DNA from: Paenibacillus macerans
GTDB lineage: Bacteria > Bacillota > Bacilli > Paenibacillales > Paenibacillaceae
Length of the DNA stretch: 64,000 nt
Direction: 5' to 3'
Assembly: GCF_023715465.1 (NCBI RefSeq)
Contig: NZ_JAMBOE010000001.1
Coordinates: 558,001 to 622,000 of the forward strand
The notes under the pieces were generated by a model that saw nothing but the letters and a program-made list of their open reading frames with translations, was not told the origin of the DNA and ran no database searches. A program made the translations under genes and the position numbers. Numbering within the stretch: the stretch's first letter is position 1; every line of letters begins with the position of its first letter. Shown piece after piece: positions 16,894-25,630 of the stretch.

Positions 16894-18247
16894 CTTGTCC
16901 AGCTCCTTCCCGCGTCATGCTCCTTACCTCACAATCAAGTTCCCCATCCGTTATTTTCACCTTCACTATATCGCCGGGCTCAACGTCCGTGAGCGTTTTG
17001 ATCAGCTTTTCTCCCCGCTCGTCATAGACGAGGCTGTAGCCCCGGCCCATGACTTTCAGCGGACTCAGCGCGTCAAGCTGGCGGATGCCCGCCTGAAGCA
17101 GCCGGGATTTCTCCTTGAGCGCGCCGAGCATCGCCTGCCGCAGCAGCCGGTCGGCCTCTTGCCGCCGCCGCTTGGCGAACCGCAGCGCCTCCTGCGGGTG
17201 GTACCGCAGCAGCCGCTGATGCAGGCGGTCGTGGGACGCGCCGCTTAGCGTGAGGTGCGTCTCCATACGGCTTGCCAGCCGCATGGACAGCCGGTCCAGC
17301 CGCTCCGCGTGCTGGAGCAGGCTGCGCCGCGGCTGCTGAAGCGCCGGCGAGCGCTGCAGCCGGCGCAGCCGATCGCGCGCCTGCTGCAGGCGGTGCTGCA
17401 AGCCTTGCTGCAGCACCTGTTCGCGCTGGCGCAGCAGCGCGCGCAGCTCGGCCGTGTGCGGCACGGCGAGCTCGGCGGCGGCGGTGGGCGTGGCGGCGCG
17501 CAGGTCGGCGGTGAAATCGGCGATGGTGAAGTCCGTCTCGTGGCCCACGGCCGAGATGACGGGCACCGCCGATTCATAGATTGCCCGCGCGACCTGCTCC
17601 TCGTTAAACGCCCACAGCTCCTCAAGCGAGCCGCCGCCGCGGCCGACGATCAGCACGTCGGCTTCGCCCATAGCGTTCAGCACTCGGATCGCTTTAACGA
17701 TGGACGGCGCCGCGCCTTTGCCCTGGACCAACACCGGGTAAAGGATCACGGCCGCCTGCGGATAACGGCGCTGCAGCGTCGTCAGGATATCCCGCACCGC
17801 CGCGCCGGTTGGCGAAGTCACGACGCCGATCGTGCGCGGAAAGCGCGGCAGCGGCCGTTTCCGCTCCGGTGCAAACAGCCCTTCCGCCTCCAGCTTCTGC
17901 TTTAACTGCTCGAAGGCGAGGTAGAGGCTGCCGATCCCGTCCGGCTGCATATGAGTCGCATAAAATTGGTATTGCCCGTCCCGCTCATACACCGTCACGT
18001 TGCCTCGGGCGATTACCTTCGCCCCTTCCTTCGGCCTGAACGGCAGGCGCTGATTGTACGAGGCGAACATAATGCATTTGATCCGGCTGCTTTCATCCTT
18101 CAGCGTAAAATACATATGGCCGCTGGAATGGTGTGTAAAGTTGGAAATCTCCCCGCGAATCCACACCTCCGAAAGCAAACGGTCCGAATCCAGCTTCATT
18201 TTGATGTAGCGGTTCAATTCCTTGATCGTTAATATCCGCTGCTCCAT
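16871..18247 (-). CDS. xseA: Exodeoxyribonuclease VII large subunit
   Basis: Large subunit (458 aa) of the bidirectional single-strand exonuclease. N-terminal OB-fold (about 1-100, VWIRGEISNFTHHSSGHMYF), then the catalytic domain (ITSPTGAAVRDI, GRGGGSLEELWAFNEE, SAVGHETDFTIADFTADLRA). A long Arg/Gln/Leu-rich coiled coil follows (about 270-400). The coiled-coil part has very high GC and skewed codon use, producing long shadow frames on the other strand. Confidence 0.96.
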   Translation of the reverse strand: MEQRILTIKELNRYIKMKLDSDRLLSEVWIRGEISNFTHHSSGHMYFTLKDESSRIKCIMFASYNQRLPFRPKEGAKVIARGNVTVYERDGQYQFYATHMQPDGIGSLYLAFEQLKQKLEAEGLFAPERKRPLPRFPRTIGVVTSPTGAAVRDILTTLQRRYPQAAVILYPVLVQGKGAAPSIVKAIRVLNAMGEADVLIVGRGGGSLEELWAFNEEQVARAIYESAVPVISAVGHETDFTIADFTADLRAATPTAAAELAVPHTAELRALLRQREQVLQQGLQHRLQQARDRLRRLQRSPALQQPRRSLLQHAERLDRLSMRLASRMETHLTLSGASHDRLHQRLLRYHPQEALRFAKRRRQEADRLLRQAMLGALKEKSRLLQAGIRQLDALSPLKVMGRGYSLVYDERGEKLIKTLTDVEPGDIVKVKITDGELDCEVRSMTREGAGQDEGTGSA

Positions 18248-18261
18248 GACAGGCCAGCCCT

Positions 18262-19119
18262 TTACGCCAATCCTTGCAAACGTTTGGCGGCGATCAGCGT
18301 GTTTTGCATCAGCATCGTAATCGTCATCGGACCGACGCCCCCGGGCACCGGTGTAATCGGACCGGAGACTTCCTTGACGCTGTCGAAATCGACGTCTCCG
18401 GCCAGCTTCCCGTTATCGAGCCGGTTCATGCCGACGTCGATCACGACCGCGCCTGATTTGACGTAGGAAGCATCCACAAAATTGGCCCGGCCGATCGCCA
18501 CAACCAAAATGTCCGCCTGCTTGGTCAATTCCTTCATATTCGCCGTACGCGAATGGCACATCGTAACGGTCGCGTTCTCCCGCTGCAGCAGCAGGGATAC
18601 CGGCTTGCCGACGATATTGCTGCGGCCGATCACCACCGCATGCTTGCCGGCGATTTCTACGCCCGTGCGCTTAATTAGTTCAATCACACCCGCAGGCGTG
18701 CAAGGAAGCAGGCTGTCATCCCCGATCACCAGGTTGCCGACATTGACGGGATGAAATCCGTCCACGTCCTTGTCCACGGAAATCGCGTCGATGACGGCTT
18801 TCTCGTCGATATGCTTCGGCAGCGGAAGCTGCACCAAAATTCCGTGAATGTTGTTTTGGCGATTCAGCTTGTCCACCAACGCAAGCAATTCCTCCTGCGC
18901 GGTTGATGCCGGCAAACGGTGAACTTCGGAATAATAGCCCAGATCCTGGCACGCTTTTTCCTTGTTGCGGACGTATACCTGAGACGCCGGATCTTCACCG
19001 ACGAGAACGACGGCAAGTCCGGGAGTAAACCCTTGCTTCTTAAGCTCTTCCACTTCTTCGCGAAGGCTCGCGCGGATATCCTGCGAAACCTGTTTTCCGT
19101 TAATAATCGGTGCTGACAT
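18262..19119 (-). CDS. folD: Bifunctional methylenetetrahydrofolate dehydrogenase/cyclohydrolase
   Basis: Interconverts 5,10-methylene- and 10-formyl-tetrahydrofolate; 285 aa. The substrate-binding region [14 protein letters not shown] with the catalytic Lys is near residue 50, the QLPLPKHID motif near 97, the NADP-binding [14 protein letters not shown] near 163, and the C-terminal [12 protein letters not shown] signature near 260. Start ATG, between nusB and xseA as in B. subtilis. Confidence 0.97.
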   Translation of the reverse strand: MSAPIINGKQVSQDIRASLREEVEELKKQGFTPGLAVVLVGEDPASQVYVRNKEKACQDLGYYSEVHRLPASTAQEELLALVDKLNRQNNIHGILVQLPLPKHIDEKAVIDAISVDKDVDGFHPVNVGNLVIGDDSLLPCTPAGVIELIKRTGVEIAGKHAVVIGRSNIVGKPVSLLLQRENATVTMCHSRTANMKELTKQADILVVAIGRANFVDASYVKSGAVVIDVGMNRLDNGKLAGDVDFDSVKEVSGPITPVPGGVGPMTITMLMQNTLIAAKRLQGLA

Positions 19120-19149
19120 TGTTTTCCTCTCCTCTGCCGGTGTAATGGT

Positions 19150-19599
19150 TTAAATTTTGCTTTTGAGCTGTTCCACGTCCTGAATCATTTTGCCGAGTAC
19201 GCCGTTTACAAATTTGCCCGATTCTTCGGTGCCGAAATGCTTGGCGAGCTCAATCGCCTCGTTGACGGCCACTTTGCCCGGGACATCGTCGCGAAAAATC
19301 ATTTCGTACGCCGCCAGCCGCAGCACCTGACGATCGACCTTCGACAGCCGGCTGATCTGCCAGCCCTTCAAATAATCGGACAGCAGGCCGTCAATCGCGT
19401 CTTTTCGGCTCCAGGTCCCATTTACAAGCTCAAGGACAAACGCCTTGTCCCCCTCGGCCTCAGACATTTTGACTTCGCCCTCGTTTTCGCCCGCCGCTTC
19501 GGAAAGCAGCATCGAAACCGCTTCTTCCGCTTCCACCTCGTTCATTTCCATATGATACAAACTTTGAATTGCAATTTCTCTCGCCAATCGCCGTTTCAT
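19150..19599 (-). CDS. nusB: Transcription antitermination factor NusB
   Basis: All-helical protein (149 aa) that binds boxA RNA with NusE in rRNA antitermination. Family features: RREIAIQSLYHMEMN-like start (RRLAREIAIQSLYHME), SRLSKVDRQVLRLAAYEM in the middle and VAVNEAIELAKHFGTEESGKFVNGVLG at the C-terminus. It is first gene of the nusB-folD-xseAB-ispA-dxs-tlyA run, behind a strong terminator at 19692-19763. Confidence 0.96.
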   Translation of the reverse strand: MKRRLAREIAIQSLYHMEMNEVEAEEAVSMLLSEAAGENEGEVKMSEAEGDKAFVLELVNGTWSRKDAIDGLLSDYLKGWQISRLSKVDRQVLRLAAYEMIFRDDVPGKVAVNEAIELAKHFGTEESGKFVNGVLGKMIQDVEQLKSKI

Positions 19600-19691
19600 C
19601 TGCTTCCTCCTTTAATCACGATCCTACTTTTCAGCATGGACCAAAAACGTGCCGATCATCACTTTATTTGCCAAAACCTTCTCTAACGCAC

Positions 19692-19763
19692 AAAAAAACC
19701 CGTAATAGGCTTTCTCCACAAAATGGCAACATCGTCTTTTTCCGGAGAAAGCTTATCACAGGA
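19692..19763 (-). terminator. Terminator of the Asp23/AmaP/DUF2273 operon
   Basis: A nearly perfect 19-base-pair stem: the arm near 19743-19761 (CCTGTGATAAGCTTTCTCC on the minus strand) pairs with GGAGAAAGCCTATTACGGG, using two G-U pairs and one mismatch, across a loop of about 26 bases. It ends in seven Ts, directly after the DUF2273 stop. Confidence 0.8.
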
Positions 19764-19764
19764 A

Positions 19765-20010
19765 TCATTTAAAAGGACGCCAGCGCGAAGACAACCATTC
19801 CCAGATCTCGCCCCAGGGCAACAGCGGGCCTTGATCCAAATCTTTTTGTTTGCCGATCGTATACCCGATAAACAGGAGCAGCGCGCAAAACAGCATATTC
19901 CAAAATCCGAAAAACAGATAAATCGGGCATAAGAATACCGCCGCAGCCACGCCCAGCAAGCGTCCCCTGTGACTCTCCCACAATTGCTTCCAGAACACCC
20001 CGCTACTCAC
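19765..20010 (-). CDS. DUF2273 small membrane protein
   Basis: 81-aa protein with two membrane helices (about 19-35 and 37-52), a family found with Asp23/AmaP proteins in Firmicutes. Its stop is followed at once by the operon terminator and it starts 2 bases after amaP, so it is the last gene of the asp23-amaP-DUF2273 operon. Presumed to be part of the same envelope-associated assembly; role unproven. Confidence 0.8.
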   Translation of the reverse strand: MSSGVFWKQLWESHRGRLLGVAAAVFLCPIYLFFGFWNMLFCALLLFIGYTIGKQKDLDQGPLLPWGEIWEWLSSRWRPFK

Positions 20011-20012
20011 CC

Positions 20013-20552
20013 CTATTCAACCCGGCTTTTGACGGCAGGCGAATGAACCAGGTTGGCGATGTAAACCGAAACATAGGATACGGGGATCCCCGTAATTTCC
20101 TCCACGTGATCGTGAACCTGTTTTTGCACTTCCTCCGTTAAGGCAGGAATCGACGTTTCCCCATCCACAAGGGCTCTCACCACGATTTCCAGGCCTGCTT
20201 CCGTAATCCGGATTCGCGTCTTGACCTCTTTGATGCCGCGCACGCGGGTAGCCGCTTTGTAAGACAAGTTCTCGATCGTATCCACGGAAATTTGAATATC
20301 TCCGTATTCCGTGCGCTGATCGATGGACGGCAGGGAGCCGCGTTCTCTTTTTACCGAAATGTAAAAAAAGCGGACGCTCAGCAAAAACATCACGACGGCA
20401 ACCACCCAGGCCGCTATGTACAGGTTTCTCTCCCGGATCATGATCAAATCCAGCGGCACGGCGTCCGTCAACAGGAGAATGGCAATGACGGATAATATTC
20501 CGATACTCAAGCTGTATATAAACAGCAAAAGTCTGTCTAAAATTTTGGCCAC
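20013..20552 (-). CDS. amaP: AmaP-like membrane anchor of Asp23
   Basis: Alkaline-shock membrane anchor: two N-terminal membrane helices (about 6-32 and 46-64), then an Asp23-like cytoplasmic domain containing RIRITEAGLEIVVRALV and VQKQVHDHVEEITG. Start chosen is GTG at 20552 (MAKILDRLLLF, 179 aa) with AAGGAGG 11 bases upstream; the frame continues to 20609, but that extension lies inside a hairpin. AmaP holds Asp23 at the membrane in Staphylococcus; the adjacent Asp23 gene supports the same role here. Confidence 0.8.
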   Translation of the reverse strand: MAKILDRLLLFIYSLSIGILSVIAILLLTDAVPLDLIMIRERNLYIAAWVVAVVMFLLSVRFFYISVKRERGSLPSIDQRTEYGDIQISVDTIENLSYKAATRVRGIKEVKTRIRITEAGLEIVVRALVDGETSIPALTEEVQKQVHDHVEEITGIPVSYVSVYIANLVHSPAVKSRVE

Positions 20553-20577
20553 GACGGGTACAGCCTCCTTAAAAGAA

Positions 20578-20604
20578 ACCCCTGACCCTGATTGGTCGGG
20601 GGTT
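20578..20604 (-). terminator. Hairpin between asp23 and amaP, possible attenuator
   Basis: Minus strand AACCCCCGACC pairs with GGTCAGGGGTT (one mismatch) around a 6-base loop, followed by TTCTTTT and then the amaP ribosome site. The U tract is imperfect, so it may reduce rather than stop downstream expression, or stabilise the asp23 message. Confidence 0.5.
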
Positions 20605-20619
20605 CGCACCTAAAGTACA

Positions 20620-21027
20620 TTATTTCACGCGATGGGTCGGCTCCGCATCTTCGGCTTTTTCGGCCGCCTTAAAGATGACGTCGTGGATATGCACGTTCAC
20701 TTCCACTACGTTCAGGCCGGTCATCGTTTCGATGGAACGCTTGACATTGCGTTGAATTTCCGAGGCGACTTCAGGCAAACGGTTGCCGTACTCGATGATG
20801 ACGGATACGTCTACGGCCGCTTCACGTTGTCCGACTTCGACTTTAACACCCTTGGAAAGATTCTTTCTCCCCAGCAGTTCGGCAATGCCGCCGGCGAAAC
20901 CGCCGCTCATGCCGGCCACACCTTTCACCTCGACGGTGGCCAAACCGGCAATCACTTCGATCACTTCCGGAGCGATCTGGATTTCCCCGATATCCGTGCG
21001 TTCGAATTCCGTAGGCAATGTACTCAT
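20620..21027 (-). CDS. yqhY: Asp23/Gls24-family envelope stress protein (YqhY)
   Basis: Cytosolic Asp23-fold protein of 135 aa: IQIAPEVIEVIAGLATVEVKGVAGM, a GFAGGIAELLGRKNLSKGV segment, then VDVSVIIEYGNRLPEVASEIQ and the VVEVNVHIHDV strand typical of the family. In B. subtilis yqhY follows accBC and is linked to control of acetyl-CoA carboxylase. Here it also follows accC but has its own promoter and is joined to amaP and DUF2273. Confidence 0.9.
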   Translation of the reverse strand: MSTLPTEFERTDIGEIQIAPEVIEVIAGLATVEVKGVAGMSGGFAGGIAELLGRKNLSKGVKVEVGQREAAVDVSVIIEYGNRLPEVASEIQRNVKRSIETMTGLNVVEVNVHIHDVIFKAAEKAEDAEPTHRVK

Positions 21028-21097
21028 TTTCTACTCATCCACCTCTCAATAAGTATGACGCTGCTCAATCCCTTGATACTGCGCACTTATTATACAT

Positions 21098-21126
21098 ACT
21101 ATATCATTTTGGGTTCATTATGACAA
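21098..21126 (-). promoter_or_regulatory. Sigma-A promoter of the asp23 operon
   Basis: TTGTCA (21121-21126), 17-base spacer, TATAGT (21098-21103) on the minus strand, 71 bases before the yqhY start. Confidence 0.65.
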
Positions 21127-21141
21127 ACTTCCGGCGGTGTC

Positions 21142-22485
21142 TTAAATCTCGTTTTCTTCCAGAAATTTGATATCGAAATCGCCTTTGACGAAGGTCGGAT
21201 GATTCAGCAGCTTCTGGTGAAAGGGGATTGTGGTATGAATGCCTTCGATGGCAAATTCGGACAATGCCCGCTTCATCTTCGCAATGGCTTCCTCTCTTGT
21301 CGCCCCCCACACGATCAGCTTGGCGATCATCGAATCGTAATACGGGGAGATCATATATCCCGGATAAGCCGCGCTGTCCACGCGAACGCCGGGGCCGCCC
21401 GGAGCTAGGTAAAAACCGATTTTGCCCGGCGAAGGCATAAAATTGCGCGATGGGTCCTCGGCGTTGATCCGGCACTCGATCGACCAGCCGTTCAACTGCA
21501 CATCGTCCTGGGTGAACGAGAGCGGGTTCCCTTCGGCCACCGAAATCATCTCGCGAATGAGATCGATGCCGGTGACCATCTCCGTGACCGGATGCTCGAC
21601 CTGAATCCGCGTATTCATTTCCATGAAATAAAACTGGCCGTCAGGGCCCAGCAAAAACTCCAATGTCCCCGCGCCGGAATAATTAACGGCCAGAGCCGCC
21701 CGCACGGCAGCTTCGCCCATTTCGCGGCGTTTTTCCGCAGACAGTACAGGGCACGGCGCTTCCTCCACCAGCTTTTGCCGGCGGCGCTGCACGGAGCAAT
21801 CGCGTTCGCCGAGGTAAACGGCGTTCCCGTGCTTGTCGGCCATGATTTGAATCTCCACGTGCTTCATGCCCGTCAAGAATTTTTCCAGATAAACCCCCGC
21901 GTTGCCGAAAGCCTTTTGGGCTTCCTGCTGGGCCGTGGTGATTTGCTTGACCAGCGATTCTTCGTCCTCGGCGATGCGGATGCCTTTGCCGCCGCCGCCG
22001 GCGGTCGCTTTGATGATCACCGGATAGCCAATATCCCGAGCGACCATGACCGCTTCATCCAGATCCTCGATCAGGCCGTTGGAACCGGGGATGACCGGAA
22101 CGTTCGCGTCCTTCATCGTTTGCTTGGCTTCCGCTTTATCCCCCATGCGGGTGATCGCTTCCGGAGACGGGCCAATAAACGTGATGTTGCAGGAGCCGCA
22201 AATTTCGGCGAAATCGGCATTTTCGGCCAAAAAGCCATAGCCCGGATGCACGGCGTCGCATTCGGTTAACGTCGCCACGCTCATCAGATTGGTCAGGTTC
22301 AGGTAGCTGTCCTTGGACAGCGTCGGCCCGATGCAGTATGCTTCGTCGGCAAGCCGCACGTGCAGTGAGTCTTTATCGGCTTCAGAATAAACCGCGACCG
22401 TGGATATTCCCAGCTCGCGGCATGCCCGAATGATTCTCACCGCGATTTCTCCGCGGTTCGCGATCAATATTTTATGAAATTTCAT
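21142..22485 (-). CDS. accC: Acetyl-CoA carboxylase, biotin carboxylase subunit
   Basis: ATP-grasp enzyme (447 aa) that carboxylates biotin on AccB in fatty acid synthesis. N-terminal preATP-grasp domain ([17 protein letters not shown]), glycine-rich ATP loop [11 protein letters not shown] near residue 160, [18 protein letters not shown] near 227, and the catalytic [14 protein letters not shown] near 285. Starts 56 bases after accB. Confidence 0.97.
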   Translation of the reverse strand: MKFHKILIANRGEIAVRIIRACRELGISTVAVYSEADKDSLHVRLADEAYCIGPTLSKDSYLNLTNLMSVATLTECDAVHPGYGFLAENADFAEICGSCNITFIGPSPEAITRMGDKAEAKQTMKDANVPVIPGSNGLIEDLDEAVMVARDIGYPVIIKATAGGGGKGIRIAEDEESLVKQITTAQQEAQKAFGNAGVYLEKFLTGMKHVEIQIMADKHGNAVYLGERDCSVQRRRQKLVEEAPCPVLSAEKRREMGEAAVRAALAVNYSGAGTLEFLLGPDGQFYFMEMNTRIQVEHPVTEMVTGIDLIREMISVAEGNPLSFTQDDVQLNGWSIECRINAEDPSRNFMPSPGKIGFYLAPGGPGVRVDSAAYPGYMISPYYDSMIAKLIVWGATREEAIAKMKRALSEFAIEGIHTTIPFHQKLLNHPTFVKGDFDIKFLEENEI

Positions 22486-22541
22486 CTGTCCTCCATCCTC
22501 CTTGCCCTCTCACTAAAAATCAGGGGCGGCTGGCCCCCGAC

Positions 22542-23027
22542 TTACTCCGGCTTCACCAAAAAGAGAGGTTGACCGTACTCTACCAATTGGCCGTTTTCCA
22601 CAAGAATATCGATTATTTCGCCCTTGATCTCGGCCTCCAGCTCGTTCATCAGCTTCATCGCTTCGATAATGCATACCGTCGTCTTCTCGCCAACCTTGTC
22701 CCCAATGTTGACGTAAGGCTGGGCCTCCGGGGAGGATGAGCGATAGAAGGTTCCCACCATCGGTGAAGCGATGGTATGCAGGTTAGCCGCATGTTCGGCC
22801 GGTTTCGCAGGCTGCGCCGCCGGTTCGTTCGCGGCCGGAGCGACTGCCATGACTTGCGGAACGTTTTGCGGAGCGGCAACTGCCAGCTGCGGTTGTACTT
22901 GAACGATTTCGCTTTTACCTGGCTTGCGAATGCAGAGGCGTGCGCCTTCGTTTTCAATTTCCACTTCCTGAATGGACGTTTTGTCTACCAATTCAATCAA
23001 TTCTTTGATTTCGTTCAAATTAAACAT
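22542..23027 (-). CDS. accB: Acetyl-CoA carboxylase, biotin carboxyl carrier protein
   Basis: BCCP of 161 aa. An N-terminal helical segment is followed by an Ala/Pro/Gln-rich linker (about 45-80) and the biotinyl domain with EAMKLMNE; the lysine at residue 125 is the biotinylation site, with the BCCP thumb in [17 protein letters not shown]. First gene of accBC. Confidence 0.96.
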   Translation of the reverse strand: MFNLNEIKELIELVDKTSIQEVEIENEGARLCIRKPGKSEIVQVQPQLAVAAPQNVPQVMAVAPAANEPAAQPAKPAEHAANLHTIASPMVGTFYRSSSPEAQPYVNIGDKVGEKTTVCIIEAMKLMNELEAEIKGEIIDILVENGQLVEYGQPLFLVKPE

Positions 23028-23101
23028 GTCTTCACTCTCTCCTTCGCTTTGTCGGGAAAGCCTTAGCCTATTGCCTGGACCATCAGTTCATAACTTTATG
23101 T

Positions 23102-23110
23102 ATTATATCA
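23102..23110 (-). promoter_or_regulatory. Extended -10 promoter of accBC
   Basis: Minus strand TGATATAAT (TATAAT at 23102-23107), about 75 bases before accB, with only a poor -35 (TTTCCA) at 16 bases. It lies directly after the spoIIIA terminator. Confidence 0.5.
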
Positions 23111-23121
23111 TAATCGATCAA

Positions 23122-23158
23122 AATGGAAAGAGTCCAAGCTTCCTCGGACTCTTTCTAA
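23122..23158 (-). terminator. Terminator of the spoIIIA operon
   Basis: AAAGAGTCC / GGACTCTTT stem around a 10-base loop, then CCATTTT on the minus strand, 40-70 bases past the spoIIIAH stop. It separates the sporulation operon from accBC. Confidence 0.7.
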
Positions 23159-23195
23159 CCCATGCGTATTTTCCATTTCAACATACGGACGTGCT

Positions 23196-24038
23196 TTATT
23201 GTGCGACGTATTGCACGCTCACTTTATCCTGGGACACATCAAGCTCCTTCATTACCAGGTCCATAATGCTTACGGCCTCTTTGGCTTCCATTTTTTCGCT
23301 GACGACCACGACTTTGTATTTGTTGTCCTCCTCGGCAACAACGGCGTTGGCATATTGCTGGCGCAGTCTTTCTTCGATGTCGTAAATTTTTTCTTCTTTT
23401 TCTTCCAAAGCGTTTAACTCCTGCTGCGCCATGGCGGCCTCGTCCAGCGATTTGTTATCGTCGTTGATCGCCTTCATCAGTTCCTCCTGCTTTTGGAGGT
23501 TCTCCTGTGTCCGCTCAAACTGGTAGGCCGTCAACGAATCGGAGGAAGCAATGCCTTGCGCCTCCATTTGGTTCAACACGTCTTCGTCGGTTTTAGTTGG
23601 TTCCGAACCCCCCGCATTTGCAGACGGTTCTGCCGCTTTTTCCCCTTGAACCGCCGCATTTTCGTCTTTGGCCGCTTCTTTACCGCTATTTTGGGAGGAT
23701 GTATCCACCGCGCTGCCGGCAGCCCCACTTTCTTCTGTTGCGGTTCCTTCCTCCGCTGCTTTGGCTTCATCCGTCTTCGCCGCGGCTTCGTCGTCGGTAA
23801 CGGCGCTGCCGGCTTGGCCATCGCTTGTGATCTCGGAAAGAATCACTTCATCTTGCGCGGACAAACCGGATTTCTCCAGCGCGCCGTTTTGAGCCGTTCC
23901 GCCATCCATGCTGACCTGCTGGCCATCAGTCTTCGCCGCAGGCGCCGGCCCTTCTTCCGTAAACAGATAATAAGCCGATAAAACAACCATCAAACTGAGC
24001 ATTGATACAAGCCAAATCGTTTGTCTTTTGGATTTCAT
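23196..24038 (-). CDS. spoIIIAH: Stage III sporulation protein AH
   Basis: Mother-cell channel component that meets forespore SpoIIQ in the intermembrane space; 280 aa. Short N-terminal cytoplasmic piece and one membrane helix (about 8-25), a long low-complexity Ala/Glu/Gly-rich linker (about 35-155), then the ring-forming YscJ/FliF-like domain. The linker is longer than in B. subtilis SpoIIIAH (218 aa). Confidence 0.94.
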   Translation of the reverse strand: MKSKRQTIWLVSMLSLMVVLSAYYLFTEEGPAPAAKTDGQQVSMDGGTAQNGALEKSGLSAQDEVILSEITSDGQAGSAVTDDEAAAKTDEAKAAEEGTATEESGAAGSAVDTSSQNSGKEAAKDENAAVQGEKAAEPSANAGGSEPTKTDEDVLNQMEAQGIASSDSLTAYQFERTQENLQKQEELMKAINDDNKSLDEAAMAQQELNALEEKEEKIYDIEERLRQQYANAVVAEEDNKYKVVVVSEKMEAKEAVSIMDLVMKELDVSQDKVSVQYVAQ

Positions 24039-24100
24039 GAGTGTTTCCTCCTAAAAGTCAATTTATTGATATCTCCCTCTTCTTAACCATTCTTAGAGCA

Positions 24101-24742
24101 CTACTGAGACTGCTTGCGCGGAACAACGGAAATCCGGTATGCCGGAACATTTAATCCCTTCTCGACAGCGTCCACGATCAGGCCTTTCACCGTTTTGTTT
24201 TCGGCTCCCCTCGCCACGACGAGAACCCCCCTGATTTTGGGCTTGATTTTTTTCGTGACAATCGGCTGCTCGCTGCCGGAATTCTCGTAAGTCACGATTT
24301 GACCGTCCCGGGTATATTGCGACACATGCCGCTTCCCCCCGTCCGCGTCGCTTTCCTCGGTCAATTCCTGGGTATCCTTTATGTTGCGCTGCACGACGAC
24401 TTCCTCCGTCGAGTCGATCGTAACGAGGACATCCACCGCGCCGACGCCGACGATTTTTTCCAAAATCTCCTTCGTTTTGTTCTCCAGCGACAACTCGATG
24501 CTGCTGAAATCGCTGCCTGTGGCGCTCTCTTCCATACTCGCGGACGCCAGATCCTGCATCACCGGCGGCTCTCTGCCTTCCCCTCCGCTATCCACCTCCT
24601 TGACGTTTACAAAAGAGTTGAACAGCATAATCGCAATCCCTGCCAATCCGAGAATCAGCAGCAGGCGGAACGTATTTGCGCGCTTCTTCCCGTCTGCGCC
24701 CTTGCCGATCCATTGCTCGAGTTTTTTCAGCCATCCCGGCAT
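24101..24742 (-). CDS. spoIIIAG: Stage III sporulation protein AG
   Basis: 213 aa, one membrane helix near residues 26-46 and an extracytoplasmic ring domain (VGVGAVDVLVTIDSTEEVVVQRN, KPKIRGVLVVARGAENKTVK) that builds the large channel ring at the engulfed forespore. Starts 17 bases after spoIIIAF, with GGAGGTGA upstream. Confidence 0.93.
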   Translation of the reverse strand: MPGWLKKLEQWIGKGADGKKRANTFRLLLILGLAGIAIMLFNSFVNVKEVDSGGEGREPPVMQDLASASMEESATGSDFSSIELSLENKTKEILEKIVGVGAVDVLVTIDSTEEVVVQRNIKDTQELTEESDADGGKRHVSQYTRDGQIVTYENSGSEQPIVTKKIKPKIRGVLVVARGAENKTVKGLIVDAVEKGLNVPAYRISVVPRKQSQ

Positions 24743-24759
24743 CTCCCTTCACCTCCCGA

Positions 24760-25587
24760 CTAGCTTTTTTCCGCCTGCGGCCGGATGATCGTTACGGCAT
24801 TTTCGGCAACCCCCCAGTTTTTGCTCAGCAGTTCCTCAATTTGTGTCACGAGCATTTCCGGCACCGCTTCATTCACGGGATTCCCGTCCTCTCCGGAACG
24901 CTTCCTTTCCACCGTGCCGCCACCGGAGCCGGCCATCGCCTCAGTGGTTGGGTCGTTCGCACCGCTGCTTGACCTTTGTTCGGAACTCTCATTTGCGTTT
25001 GCGCCAACGCGGACCGTTATTTTTTCGATAGGTGCAACCGTTATCTCCGGCCCCCGCCCGGAAGCATTGCTGTCCGCGTCGGACGATTCCGTCTTGGCCT
25101 CGGCCATGACCACCTCAACCTCGGAGATGACCGGCTCCGCTGCCGGCGGGTTACCGCCATCCTTGTCCGCATCCGGCTTCACGGGTTTTGTAACCAGCTT
25201 GACCGATACACGCATGACCGGCTGCCCAGTCTCGCGTTCGATCTGCTCCTTCATTTGCCGCGCCGTTTCTTCGCCCGCCCACTGCAGCGCCTCGGCTTCC
25301 TGCTTTTGGCGCAGTTCCTCGCCCTGCCGCAGAATCGCTTCCGTGCTTTGCCCCGCCGCTTCGTTCTCCAGCCCTTCCATACTTTCGGAAAAAGCCGTTT
25401 CCAGCTCTTTCCTGGTGTCGGAGCTAAAGAAGCGCATGACCGGGGAAATCAGCGTCAACAGGATCAGCAGACTGACGACAAGCTTGACGTAACGCTCCAT
25501 CGCGCGATTGGGAAGAAGCAGATCGACAAAGACGGCGATGAGTACGATAAAAATGATTTCTTTCAGCCATTCCGCAAGCCAGTTCAT
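24760..25587 (-). CDS. spoIIIAF: Stage III sporulation protein AF
   Basis: Two N-terminal membrane helices (about 8-25 and 36-54) followed by a soluble domain with an EAEALQWAGEE amphipathic region, Ser/Glu-rich spacer and a C-terminal ring-like domain. At 275 aa it is longer than the B. subtilis protein (206 aa) because of low-complexity insertions. Start is the ATG at 25587, with GGTGA 8 bases upstream, rather than the GTG four codons before. Confidence 0.88.
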   Translation of the reverse strand: MNWLAEWLKEIIFIVLIAVFVDLLLPNRAMERYVKLVVSLLILLTLISPVMRFFSSDTRKELETAFSESMEGLENEAAGQSTEAILRQGEELRQKQEAEALQWAGEETARQMKEQIERETGQPVMRVSVKLVTKPVKPDADKDGGNPPAAEPVISEVEVVMAEAKTESSDADSNASGRGPEITVAPIEKITVRVGANANESSEQRSSSGANDPTTEAMAGSGGGTVERKRSGEDGNPVNEAVPEMLVTQIEELLSKNWGVAENAVTIIRPQAEKS

Positions 25588-25630
25588 CGCTCGGATCACC
25601 TTCCCGTTTTCGGCGGGGCGCGCCCCGCCC

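Noticed and set aside
23573-23821. Pro/Lys/Arg-rich frame inside spoIIIAH
   Set aside because: Arises from the low-complexity Ala/Glu linker of spoIIIAH read in another frame on the same strand; no start signal.
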